A DNA stretch of 5,677 bases from positions 1 to 5,677 of the forward strand of contig JAFSBJ010000058.1 in the NCBI GenBank assembly GCA_017437345.1, read 5' to 3'. The position numbers were made by a program, and so were the translations under genes. This stretch comes from Clostridia bacterium (GTDB taxonomy: Bacteria > Bacillota_A > Clostridia > UMGS1810). Below, piece after piece: positions 1 to 5,658 of this stretch (position 1 is the first letter of the stretch; each line of letters opens with the position of its first letter). The notes beneath the pieces were generated by a model. It ran no database searches, was not told the DNA's origin, and saw only the letters and a list, made by a program, of their open reading frames with translations.

Positions 1-435
1 AAAATAGAGGCATTAGACTGCGGTGCCGATGACTACTTAACAAAGCCATTCTCTGTTGAAGAACTCCTTGCAAGGCTCAGAGTTACACAAAGAAGATTAA
101 GCTATCAAAACCAAGCGGCAGCGACAGAATCAGTTTTTTTAAACGGAAAGCTTAAAGTTGATTATGCTGCAGGCTGTGCATATCTTGATGATAAAGAAAT
201 GCACCTTACCCCGACAGAATATAAGCTACTTTGCGTGTTGTCACAAAATGTAGGAAAGGTGCTTACACATAAATTTATCGCTGAAAAAATTTGGGGAAGT
301 TCATGGGAAACCGATATAGGTTCTCTTCGTGTGTTTATGACAACACTCAGGAAAAAAATTGAAAAGCTTCCTGATTCTCCGCAGTATATCCAGACACATA
401 TTGGTGTCGGATACAGGATGATGAAAGTTGAATAA
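1..435 (+). CDS. KdpE-like OmpR/PhoB-family response regulator, C-terminal part (5' end outside window)
   Basis: This is the last 144 codons of a two-component response regulator, open in frame from the first base to TAA at 433-435. Fragment residues 1-33 are the end of the receiver domain, including the GADDYLTKPF stretch in which Lys15 is the conserved switch lysine followed by cis-Pro16. The phospho-accepting aspartate lies upstream and is not visible. Residues of roughly 50-144 form a winged-helix DNA-binding domain: the LTPTEYKLL helix, GKVLTH, an IWG turn, the recognition helix around SLRVFMTTLRKKIE, and the terminal GVGYRM wing. The wording resembles E. coli KdpE (GADDYL.KPF, LRVxxRR, LTPxE, LRxxMxxLRxKxE) more than PhoB or WalR, so a KdpE-type regulator is likely. 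A role in potassium control is inference only. No kdp genes are visible, and the partner kinase would have to lie upstream. The SdpI-family gene follows 10 bases later and is probably co-transcribed. Confidence 0.95.
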   Translation, partial: KIEALDCGADDYLTKPFSVEELLARLRVTQRRLSYQNQAAATESVFLNGKLKVDYAAGCAYLDDKEMHLTPTEYKLLCVLSQNVGKVLTHKFIAEKIWGSSWETDIGSLRVFMTTLRKKIEKLPDSPQYIQTHIGVGYRMMKVE

Positions 436-440
436 GGTGG
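434..440 (+). promoter_or_regulatory. Ribosome binding site fixing the SdpI-family start
   Basis: AAGGTGG overlaps the last two bases of the response-regulator stop codon and stands five bases before ATG at 446. It decides against the in-frame TTG at 428, which would overlap the upstream gene and has no comparable site in front of it. The overlap of stop codon and ribosome binding site suggests translational coupling of the two genes. Confidence 0.75.
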
Positions 441-445
441 GTTAT

Positions 446-1078
446 ATGATAAAAAAGAATAAACTAAAAATTATTATTTCATTTGTGATTACATTGTTTC
501 CGATGCTTTTTGGATTTATCGTATGGGATAGGCTTCCGGAGAATATAGCAACAAGTTTTGGGTGGAATGGAGAAATTACAGGTTACAGCAGTAAAATGTT
601 CGCAGTTGTCGGACTTCCTGCTATACTGACCATTGTGAACTTAATATGTATTATTGCAACAAACGCCGATCCGAGAAGAAAGAATATAAGTAATAAAATG
701 TTCACGGCCGTTATAAGCATTGTTCCTGTTTGCTCACTGCTTTGCGGAGCTTGTATCTATGGTAACGCATTGGGATATAAAGTAAGTGTCGAAAGTATAA
801 TGCCTGTCTTTATGGGAATTATGTTTTTTGTGCTTGGCTTCATTCTTCCAAAATGCAAACAAAATTACACAATCGGAATAAAGCTCCCATGGACATTACA
901 CGATGAAGAAAATTGGGATAAGACGCACAAGCTTGCAGGAAAGCTGTGGATTTACGGCGGTATAATAATGGTTGTGTCAGGACTGTTTAATTTAACATTT
1001 CTGTTTATGGCAATAATCTTTGCACTTGTTATTATTCCGACTGTGTATTCGTATTTGTTGTATCGGAAACAAAAATAG
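446..1078 (+). CDS. SdpI-family membrane protein (DUF1648 plus SdpI domains)
   Basis: A 210-residue integral membrane protein. The N-terminal part (about residues 10-60) has the DUF1648 pattern: a first hydrophobic helix, then LPENIATSFGWNGEITGYSS, a reentrant or extracytoplasmic loop, then a second helix. The C-terminal part has the SdpI signature NYTIGIKLPWTLHDEENWDKTH at residues 140-161 (split here as NYTIGIKLPWTL and HDEENWDKTH), preceding the last two helices. Six membrane segments can be seen at about 9-27, 52-71, 86-108, 118-134, 166-183 and 185-206. In Bacillus subtilis, SdpI gives immunity to the SdpC toxin and also titrates the SdpR repressor. Family members in clostridia are common and mostly uncharacterised. 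The gene starts 10 bases after a response-regulator stop with an overlapping ribosome binding site, so its expression is probably tied to that regulator. No SdpC-, SdpA- or SdpB-like gene and no SdpR-like ArsR repressor is visible. Family membership is secure; an immunity function is only inferred. Confidence 0.9.
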   Translation: MIKKNKLKIIISFVITLFPMLFGFIVWDRLPENIATSFGWNGEITGYSSKMFAVVGLPAILTIVNLICIIATNADPRRKNISNKMFTAVISIVPVCSLLCGACIYGNALGYKVSVESIMPVFMGIMFFVLGFILPKCKQNYTIGIKLPWTLHDEENWDKTHKLAGKLWIYGGIIMVVSGLFNLTFLFMAIIFALVIIPTVYSYLLYRKQK

Positions 1079-1194
1079 TTGCACATCTTATAGACAGCAT
1101 ATCAATAAAGAAAGGTTATGAATTAACTGTTAATTTAAAAATTAATTTAGAACAGTTTGAAAATGGATTAGAGTTTGAAGCGTTATCTTCGTAA
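1079..1194 (+). pseudogene. Possible C-terminal remnant of a site-specific (serine) recombinase
   Basis: Directly after the SdpI-family stop, an open frame without a start runs through codons for VAHLIDSISIKKGY, ELTVNLKINLEQFENGLEFE and ALSS to TAA at 1192-1194. The alternating hydrophobic beta-strand pattern (LID.I.I..GYE..V.. I...QF) resembles the extreme C-terminus of large serine recombinases of clostridial mobile elements. That judgement comes from memory of the family and not from an alignment. There is no start codon, ribosome binding site or catalytic domain, so it cannot be a working gene. The piece is bracketed by an exact 10-base direct repeat, AAAATAGTTG, at 1072-1081 and 1193-1202. 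This would fit insertion or deletion at a microhomology. It could also be a meaningless open stretch, although its amino-acid composition looks protein-like. Confidence 0.4.
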
Positions 1195-1211
1195 AATAGT
1201 TGATACAACGA

Positions 1212-1251
1212 AAAAATGATTGCTATTCAAAAACGAATAGCAATCATTTTT
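1212..1251. terminator. Bidirectional rho-independent terminator between the SdpI region and tRNA-Pro
   Basis: A perfect 17-bp inverted repeat (left arm 1212-1228, right arm 1235-1251) with a six-base loop. The core arm reads ATGATTGCTATTC. The stem is flanked by an A-run on the left and a T-run on the right, so it can give a U-tract in either direction. On the minus strand it begins seven bases past the end of tRNA-Pro and would end that transcript. On the plus strand it would end the response regulator-SdpI transcript. Confidence 0.9.
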
Positions 1252-1257
1252 ATACAC

Positions 1258-1331
<74 letters not shown>

Positions 1332-1337
1332 ATAATA

Positions 1338-1361
1338 CCATTCATTTTATTTAATGAATGG
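1338..1361. repeat. Small inverted repeat in the spacer upstream of tRNA-Pro
   Basis: CCATTCATT (1338-1346) and AATGAATGG (1353-1361) form a perfect 9-bp stem with a six-base loop, only six bases upstream of the mature tRNA 5' end. On the minus strand the bases after it are TATTATCGGG, not a U-tract, so it does not look like a terminator. It may be a fold in the tRNA leader or part of a recombination site. Confidence 0.5.
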
Positions 1362-1405
1362 ATAATTATTAAATTTTATTGAGTATACTGTGTGTCCAAG
1401 GTGTA

Positions 1406-1428
1406 CTACCAAACTGCGCTATATCCCG
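1406..1428 (-). pseudogene. Truncated copy of the tRNA-Pro 5' end (23-bp direct repeat of 1309-1331)
   Basis: This stretch is identical to the first 23 bases of the intact tRNA-Pro, covering acceptor 5' strand, positions 8-9, D-stem, D-loop and the first base of the second D-stem strand. It then diverges to GTACACCTTGGACACAC and no anticodon or T-arm follows, so it cannot fold as a tRNA. The two copies are 97 bp apart in direct orientation. The copy sits at the usual distance (about 10 bases) behind the start expected from the promoter at 1446-1474, so it seems to occupy the original tRNA 5' end. It is either an attachment-site half left by an integrated element or the rest of a decayed tandem tRNA copy. 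Confidence 0.85.
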
Positions 1429-1445
1429 GTTAAAAACCGTATATT

Positions 1446-1474
1446 ATAATATCACGGAATAGCTTTTTTGTCAA
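1446..1474 (-). promoter_or_regulatory. Sigma-70-type promoter for the tRNA-Pro transcript
   Basis: On the minus strand a perfect -35 box TTGACA (1469-1474) and a -10 box TATTAT (1446-1451) are separated by 17 bases. Initiation would be expected near 1438-1440, about 10 bases before the truncated tRNA copy at 1428. This is the spacing seen in front of stable RNA genes. The intact tRNA-Pro starts 97 bases further on. Confidence 0.8.
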
Positions 1475-1556
1475 TAACTCAAACTCATAAATTTTGGAAA
1501 TCTATGATTACAAAAAATAACAGATTATTAAATTTTATTATGCAAACAATAAAAAC

Positions 1557-1563
1557 AGGTGAT
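1557..1563 (+). promoter_or_regulatory. Ribosome binding site deciding the start of the 1568-2728 gene
   Basis: AGGTGAT matches the 3' part of the extended Shine-Dalgarno AGGAGGTGATC. Measured from its GG pair, TTG at 1568 is eight bases away and TTG at 1571 eleven. The in-frame GTG at 1559 lies inside this site and has no ribosome binding site of its own, so a TTG start is more likely. Confidence 0.6.
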
Positions 1564-1567
1564 AATC

Positions 1568-2728
1568 TTGTTGGGAATAAAGAAATATAAATCTTCATTA
1601 ATTATAACAGTTTTGTTTCTGTTGTTTATTACTCTTTGCATTTTTTTCGGCAGAATAAAAGCAGTTTACGCTGCAAAGACTGCGCTTGATTCTGTTAAAA
1701 CAAACATAGAAGCACTTTTTGAAGATATTTGTGTTCCCGGCGCTTTTGATTCTTCGTTTGTTATAAATGCAGAGTTTAATGATAATAAGTATCTTAATTC
1801 GTTAAATCTGTTAAACAATACAGATGAATCAGGTATCTGCCTCAGCATAAAGGGTAAGAAGAATGTTGATATTTTTGCTCATAAGAAAAATATCGGCATA
1901 AGCTTTCCTGATAATGAAAATATTAGTTATACCGCCAAACTCAAAAGCTTTCCCTCAAAATGGAATAAAAGTGTTTATGCTCAGTTTTTTGAAATACCGT
2001 CTTTCATTCCTGAAAATTTAAGTTATAAAGAATTGATTTCATATTTTGATTATAAAAAGTTTTCAGAATTATCTCTTGCATTTTGCATCGGGAATAATGA
2101 TTATCTTATAAAAGATCTTTTTAAGAATATATCAGTTACATCATCAGATACATATGTCTTATCATCTGATGGTAAAAGAGAAAAGCAAACCAATCTAAGA
2201 ATATCATTGCCAAAAAAAGATATTAAAAAATTTATATCATCATCCAAATCATCTGAAGGTAGATTTGGTGGTGGCTATGGATTAAAACATATTGAAAAAT
2301 ACCTTGATAACATAAGAAGCAAAGATGTATCACTCTTAATCAAAATGAAAAATCAAAAGGTAATAGAAATCTTCTTCGCATCAGATATTCACACACTCTC
2401 TGTTAAGTTCTTTGAAAATGGAATAACTGCTGATTTAAACGAGGCAAAATCCCAAAAAAAGATTATCGGGTTCTCTGTCCACAAAACTAATTCTGACAGT
2501 ATCAAAGTGATAATTTGTGAAAAAAACAATTATATTCTTAATATAAACAAAACTAAAAACAGAGAAATTATGGCGAATTTAACCGATGAAAAAACAAACA
2601 AAGATAAATGTATGTTTTCTTTTGCTCCGCGGAAATATAAGTTTAACATAAATGACACTACAAAAGATATATTCAGTCTTTCATTATATGATGCAATGTG
2701 TTTGGCAGGGAATTTTGTTGATATATAA
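1568..2728 (+). CDS. Unrecognised membrane-anchored or secreted protein
   Basis: About 386 residues with TTG at 1568 as the preferred start (GTG 1559 and TTG 1571 are alternatives). I do not recognise the family. The N-terminus has KKYK, then a single hydrophobic segment at about residues 11-28, then GRIKAVYAAK. This fits a signal anchor with the bulk of the protein outside, or a signal peptide cut after VYA. No lipobox cysteine follows the hydrophobic segment. The remaining roughly 350 residues are soluble-looking, rich in Lys, Ser, Asn, Ile and Phe, with short alternating beta-like stretches such as DTYVLSSDGKREKQ and no second membrane helix. No catalytic or metal-binding motif stands out. 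The DNA is visibly more AT-rich than pta, with codons mostly ending in A or T. It stands alone: the tRNA is divergent upstream and murI convergent downstream, so there is no operon partner to suggest a role. I see no convincing promoter; TTGGAA near 1494 lacks a good -10. Confidence 0.8.
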   Translation: MLGIKKYKSSLIITVLFLLFITLCIFFGRIKAVYAAKTALDSVKTNIEALFEDICVPGAFDSSFVINAEFNDNKYLNSLNLLNNTDESGICLSIKGKKNVDIFAHKKNIGISFPDNENISYTAKLKSFPSKWNKSVYAQFFEIPSFIPENLSYKELISYFDYKKFSELSLAFCIGNNDYLIKDLFKNISVTSSDTYVLSSDGKREKQTNLRISLPKKDIKKFISSSKSSEGRFGGGYGLKHIEKYLDNIRSKDVSLLIKMKNQKVIEIFFASDIHTLSVKFFENGITADLNEAKSQKKIIGFSVHKTNSDSIKVIICEKNNYILNINKTKNREIMANLTDEKTNKDKCMFSFAPRKYKFNINDTTKDIFSLSLYDAMCLAGNFVDI

Positions 2729-2732
2729 AAAA

Positions 2733-2752
2733 CTCTCATTAATTATTGAGAG
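2733..2752. terminator. Shared terminator between the convergent 1568-2728 gene and murI
   Basis: CTCTCA (2733-2738) pairs with TGAGAG (2747-2752) around an eight-base loop. On the minus strand the stem is followed by TTTTTT, so it should end the murI transcript well. On the plus strand the trailing CTTTCTTT is a weaker U-tract for the convergent gene. The murI stop codon (2739-2741) lies in the loop, so one arm is built from the last murI codons. Confidence 0.75.
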
Positions 2753-3530
2753 CTTTCTTTATGTGTAAAAACATTTTATTCATAAGCTTTATTTCATCAT
2801 CGTCATTCTTGCTGTTTATAAATTCTATCTTTCCAAAGCTTTGTGAAATATTAATAAGTTTTTTTTCTTTTAGCCTTCTAAGAGTTTCTTTTGCTGTTCC
2901 ATATCCACCATCAATAATATCCACGCCGTAATTAAAATATTTTTTTAACGCTTCTTTAATAAATGGATAATGAGTACACCCCAGAACAACCGAAGAAATT
3001 TTCTTTTTTTCAAATGGCTTGAAAAGCTTTTCAATATATTCGTCAATCTCTTTTCCTGAGATAATACCTTTTTCAATTATCTCAACAAGATTGGGGCATG
3101 GCAGGGGAATAATCTCGGCATCTTTTTCATAATTACCCATAAGCTTTAAAAATTTCTCTTTTTTAAGCGTCATGGGTGTTGCCATAACGATAATTGTTTT
3201 TCCTTCATATTTAAGCGCTGCAGGTTTAACAGCCGGTTCAATTCCTATAATCGGAATATCAAACTCCCGGCGAAGCTCATTTGCAGCCACGCTTGTTGCT
3301 GTGTTGCATGCAATAACAACCGCCTTAACATTTCTTTGCAAAAGGGTATTGATGCAATTTTTTGTATGCATCATAACCTCGTCTTCTGTTTTTGTGCCAT
3401 AGGGGGCGTTTTTTGAATCTCCGAGATAAATGAAATCTTCACTTGGCATAAGCCTTTGCAGCTCACCAAGAACTGTTATACCACCAAGTCCCGAATCAAA
3501 AACACCTATCGGACTATCTGAATTAATCAT
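2739..3530 (-). CDS. murI: Glutamate racemase MurI
   Basis: Interconverts L- and D-glutamate without a cofactor and supplies D-Glu for peptidoglycan precursors in the cytoplasm (EC 5.1.1.3). The 263 residues match the usual 255-285. The Asp/Glu racemase motifs are all present: GVFDSGLGG at 9-17 with Asp12-Ser13 of the active site, GDSKNAPYG at 37-45, the first catalytic cysteine in ACNTAT (Cys75), and the second in LGCTHYP (Cys185, with His187). The DSKNAPYG version is the form I associate with clostridial enzymes. The ATG at 3530 is supported by AAAGGA seven bases upstream. It lies 29 bp behind the aldose-epimerase-family gene with no terminator between, so both probably share the promoter at 4442-4471. 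Its 3' end meets a convergent gene with only 10 bases between the stops. Confidence 0.97.
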   Translation of the reverse strand: MINSDSPIGVFDSGLGGITVLGELQRLMPSEDFIYLGDSKNAPYGTKTEDEVMMHTKNCINTLLQRNVKAVVIACNTATSVAANELRREFDIPIIGIEPAVKPAALKYEGKTIIVMATPMTLKKEKFLKLMGNYEKDAEIIPLPCPNLVEIIEKGIISGKEIDEYIEKLFKPFEKKKISSVVLGCTHYPFIKEALKKYFNYGVDIIDGGYGTAKETLRRLKEKKLINISQSFGKIEFINSKNDDDEIKLMNKMFLHIKKALNN

Positions 3531-3559
3531 TGTATATTCCTTTCAAAATGAAATATGTA

Positions 3560-4411
3560 TCAGTCTATTGTGATAATATGGTGAATCTCAAACTGTTCAC
3601 CTGCATCAATAGCTTTAATACCTTCCTTTTGTGATATATCCTCAGGAAAACCATAAAACTCACCCATACCGCACCATGGCTCAATGCAGATATATTGAGT
3701 ATTTGGTTTTGTCCACAAAACAAGGTAATCAAAGTCCTCATATTCAACTCTTATTTTTTCGCTTCCATCAATGTTTTTTAAGCTGAGAGCTTTGCTTGTG
3801 GGATTTTTGAATATAATAGATCTTGATTCCGTAAAAAGCTCATCACTTAAATTAAATGATTTAATTGGAGTCTTCGGAAGCTTTATTTCACATTCAACAT
3901 CAGAATAGGGAATGGCTTCTTCAGCGTTTTCAAATTCGATTATATAATTTTTAAGCCCGCTGAGACAATTGTAGCCTTCGTGAGCACCAATTGAAAAATA
4001 CATAGTCTCTTTTGAGTCGTTTATAACTTCATAGCTCACATCAATAGATTTTCCCAAAAGCTTATATGTTATTAATAACTCAAAGTCATATGGATAAACC
4101 TTTTTTGTTTCTTCGTTTGAAACAAGAGAAAAAACAGCAATATCATCTGTAAATTCCATAATATCAAACATACTGTTTCTTGCAAAACCGTGAGGATTAA
4201 GAGCATATTTTCTTTTGTTTATTCTGAGTTTACCATCATAAAGTTTTCCGCAAATAGGGAAAAGCACAGGTGCGCTTCCTTTCCAGAACATATCACTCTG
4301 ATGAATTCTTTCTTCGTCTTTTGTATCTTTGATGCTTTTAATTTCTGCTCCTAAAGAGCTTATAGCAACAGTTAAATATTCGTTTTTTAGTGTAACAAGA
4401 TTATCTGTCAT
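3560..4411 (-). CDS. Aldose 1-epimerase family protein (LacX-type galactose mutarotase-like)
   Basis: A 283-residue cytoplasmic protein of the galactose-mutarotase-like beta-sandwich superfamily. LacX-subfamily marks are FWKGSAPVLFPICG at 42-55, HGFAR at 74-78 and the late IEPWCG at 243-248. By analogy with characterised mutarotases, His74 and His144 (in SIGAHEGY) and Glu244 are the candidate catalytic residues for opening and reclosing an aldose or sugar-phosphate ring. The second histidine motif is usually GAHPAF; here it is GAHEGY, so the proline is lost although the histidine stays. The true substrate is unknown. ATG at 4411 has GGAGG nine bases upstream and an extended -10 promoter in front. 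murI follows 29 bp after the stop (TGA at 3562-3560). I see no sugar-utilisation genes nearby, so a housekeeping role is as likely as a link to one carbohydrate. Confidence 0.92.
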   Translation of the reverse strand: MTDNLVTLKNEYLTVAISSLGAEIKSIKDTKDEERIHQSDMFWKGSAPVLFPICGKLYDGKLRINKRKYALNPHGFARNSMFDIMEFTDDIAVFSLVSNEETKKVYPYDFELLITYKLLGKSIDVSYEVINDSKETMYFSIGAHEGYNCLSGLKNYIIEFENAEEAIPYSDVECEIKLPKTPIKSFNLSDELFTESRSIIFKNPTSKALSLKNIDGSEKIRVEYEDFDYLVLWTKPNTQYICIEPWCGMGEFYGFPEDISQKEGIKAIDAGEQFEIHHIITID

Positions 4412-4441
4412 CTTATTATGCCTCCGTAAATTATTATTAAA

Positions 4442-4471
4442 ATTATACCATAAGTTAAATTAATAAATCAA
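4442..4471 (-). promoter_or_regulatory. Promoter of the epimerase-murI operon
   Basis: On the minus strand -35 TTGATT (4466-4471) and a perfect -10 TATAAT (4442-4447) are 18 bases apart. The -10 is extended (TGGTATAAT). Start of transcription is expected near 4435, some 25 bases before the ATG at 4411. Confidence 0.8.
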
Positions 4472-4538
4472 TACTATTTTATTTTACCAAATAATATCTT
4501 TAAAGTGCTGATGTTTTTCTATAAAAAATTCCTGCGTA

Positions 4539-4590
4539 GGTATTGTAAAATTTTGAAAAATGTTGTATAATACTTTGGTATTGTAAAATT
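4539..4590 (+). repeat. 14-bp direct repeat around the pta promoter, possible operator
   Basis: GGTATTGTAAAATT occurs exactly twice, at 4539-4552 and 4577-4590, with starts 38 bp apart. The first copy contains the likely -35 box and the second covers the expected transcription start. Two equal sites in these positions would suit a repressor or activator, but no known operator is recognised. AT-richness makes a chance repeat possible. Confidence 0.5.
4543..4571 (+). promoter_or_regulatory. Promoter of pta(-ackA)
   Basis: -35 TTGTAA (4543-4548) and a perfect -10 TATAAT (4566-4571) with a 17-base spacer. Start is expected near 4578, giving a leader of about 50 bases before the pta ATG. Two more TATAAT hexamers lie downstream (4592-4597, 4601-4606) but lack well-spaced -35 boxes. 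Confidence 0.75.
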
Positions 4591-4626
4591 ATATAATATT
4601 TATAATAAATTTTAGGAGGAAAACCA

Positions 4627-5625
4627 ATGAGCGCATTTTTAGACACAATCAAAGCTCGTGCCAGACAGGACAAAAAAACAATCGTTCTTCCCGAATCAAT
4701 GGATAGAAGAACTTTTGAAGCAGCAGAAACAATTCTCAAAGAGGATATTGCTGACCTGATCATTATCGGCACCCCTGAAGAAGTTGAAGCAAACAGCAAA
4801 GGCCTTGACATTTCAAAAGCAACAATCATCAATCCTTATACCTATGAAAAAACTGAAGAGTATCTCAATCTTTTCGTAGAACTCAGAAAGTCAAAAGGTC
4901 TTACATACGAGCAGGCAAAAGAGCAGGCTCTCGGCGACTATATGTATTATGCTTGCCTTATGGTTAAAGCAGGTGATGCAGATGGCGTAGTATCAGGTGC
5001 TTGCCACTCCACAGCAAATACCTTAAGACCAAGCCTTCAGATTATCAAAACAAAACCCGGTGTTAAGCTTGTTTCCGCATTCTTTGTTATGGTTGTTCCC
5101 AACTGTGAATATGGCGACAACGGCACCTTCATTTTTGCAGATTCCGGCTTAGAGCAGAATCCTGATCCTGAAAGACTTGCTGCAATCGCTGCAAGCTCAG
5201 CTGAATCATTTGAGCTTCTCTGCCAGAAGGAAGCTATCGTTGCTATGCTTTCTCATTCCACAAAAGGCAGCGCAAAGCATGCTGATGTTGATAAAGTTGT
5301 TGAAGCAACTGCAATCTGCAAAGCAAATAATCCCGGTATCAAGGTTGATGGTGAACTCCAGCTCGATGCTGCAATCGTTCCAAGTGTTGGTTCATCTAAA
5401 GCTCCTGATTCCGATGTTGCAGGTAAGGCAAATGTTTTAGTATTCCCCGATCTTGATGCAGGTAATATCGGATATAAGCTTGTTCAGAGACTTGCCAAAG
5501 CAGAAGCCTACGGTCCTGTTACCCAGGGTATTGCAAAACCAATCAACGACCTTTCCAGAGGTTGCTCAGCAGACGATATCGTTGGTGTTGTAGCCATCAC
5601 ATGTGTTCAGGCTCAGGCCAACTAA
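4627..5625 (+). CDS. pta: Phosphate acetyltransferase Pta
   Basis: Transfers the acetyl group of acetyl-CoA to phosphate, giving acetyl phosphate and CoA (EC 2.3.1.8), the first step of acetate fermentation with ATP gain. The 332 residues match the short single-domain class; there is no N-terminal DRTGG or BioD-like extension. Seen in order: LPESMDRRT near 21-29, DGVVSGACHST at 119-129, VVPNCEYG around Cys160, DSGLEQNPDPERLA, MLSHSTKGS at 207-215, DGELQLDAA at 241-249, and DLSRGCSADDIV at 308-319. Ser310, Arg311 and Asp317 correspond to Ser309, Arg310 and catalytic Asp316 of the Methanosarcina thermophila enzyme, and Cys160 to its Cys159. ATG at 4627 follows AGGAGG with a seven-base gap. Base use is clearly richer in G+C than the 1568-2728 gene, as expected for a highly expressed metabolic gene. 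ackA starts 33 bp after the stop. Confidence 0.98.
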   Translation: MSAFLDTIKARARQDKKTIVLPESMDRRTFEAAETILKEDIADLIIIGTPEEVEANSKGLDISKATIINPYTYEKTEEYLNLFVELRKSKGLTYEQAKEQALGDYMYYACLMVKAGDADGVVSGACHSTANTLRPSLQIIKTKPGVKLVSAFFVMVVPNCEYGDNGTFIFADSGLEQNPDPERLAAIAASSAESFELLCQKEAIVAMLSHSTKGSAKHADVDKVVEATAICKANNPGIKVDGELQLDAAIVPSVGSSKAPDSDVAGKANVLVFPDLDAGNIGYKLVQRLAKAEAYGPVTQGIAKPINDLSRGCSADDIVGVVAITCVQAQAN

Positions 5626-5658
5626 TCAACTAATATAATATAAAGGTGGTTAAATAAA

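Noticed and set aside
428..445. TTG start at 428 for the SdpI-family gene
   Set aside because: It overlaps the upstream gene, lacks a ribosome binding site, and the ATG at 446 has AAGGTGG at a good distance.
1429..1439. Short hairpin CGGTT-AAA-AACCG at 1427-1439
   Set aside because: Only a 5-bp stem in the promoter start region with no run of T suited to termination; probably chance.
3172..3402. Plus-strand open frame inside murI
   Set aside because: Antisense shadow of murI, whose catalytic motifs make the minus-strand reading certain.
4592..4606. Extra TATAAT boxes as a second pta promoter
   Set aside because: They lie in a very AT-rich stretch and have no -35 box at 16-19 bases; the promoter at 4543-4571 is better.
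4500..4832. Minus-strand 110-codon open frame
   Set aside because: It overlaps the pta promoter and the first third of pta in antisense; it has no family resemblance and arises from the pta codon pattern.
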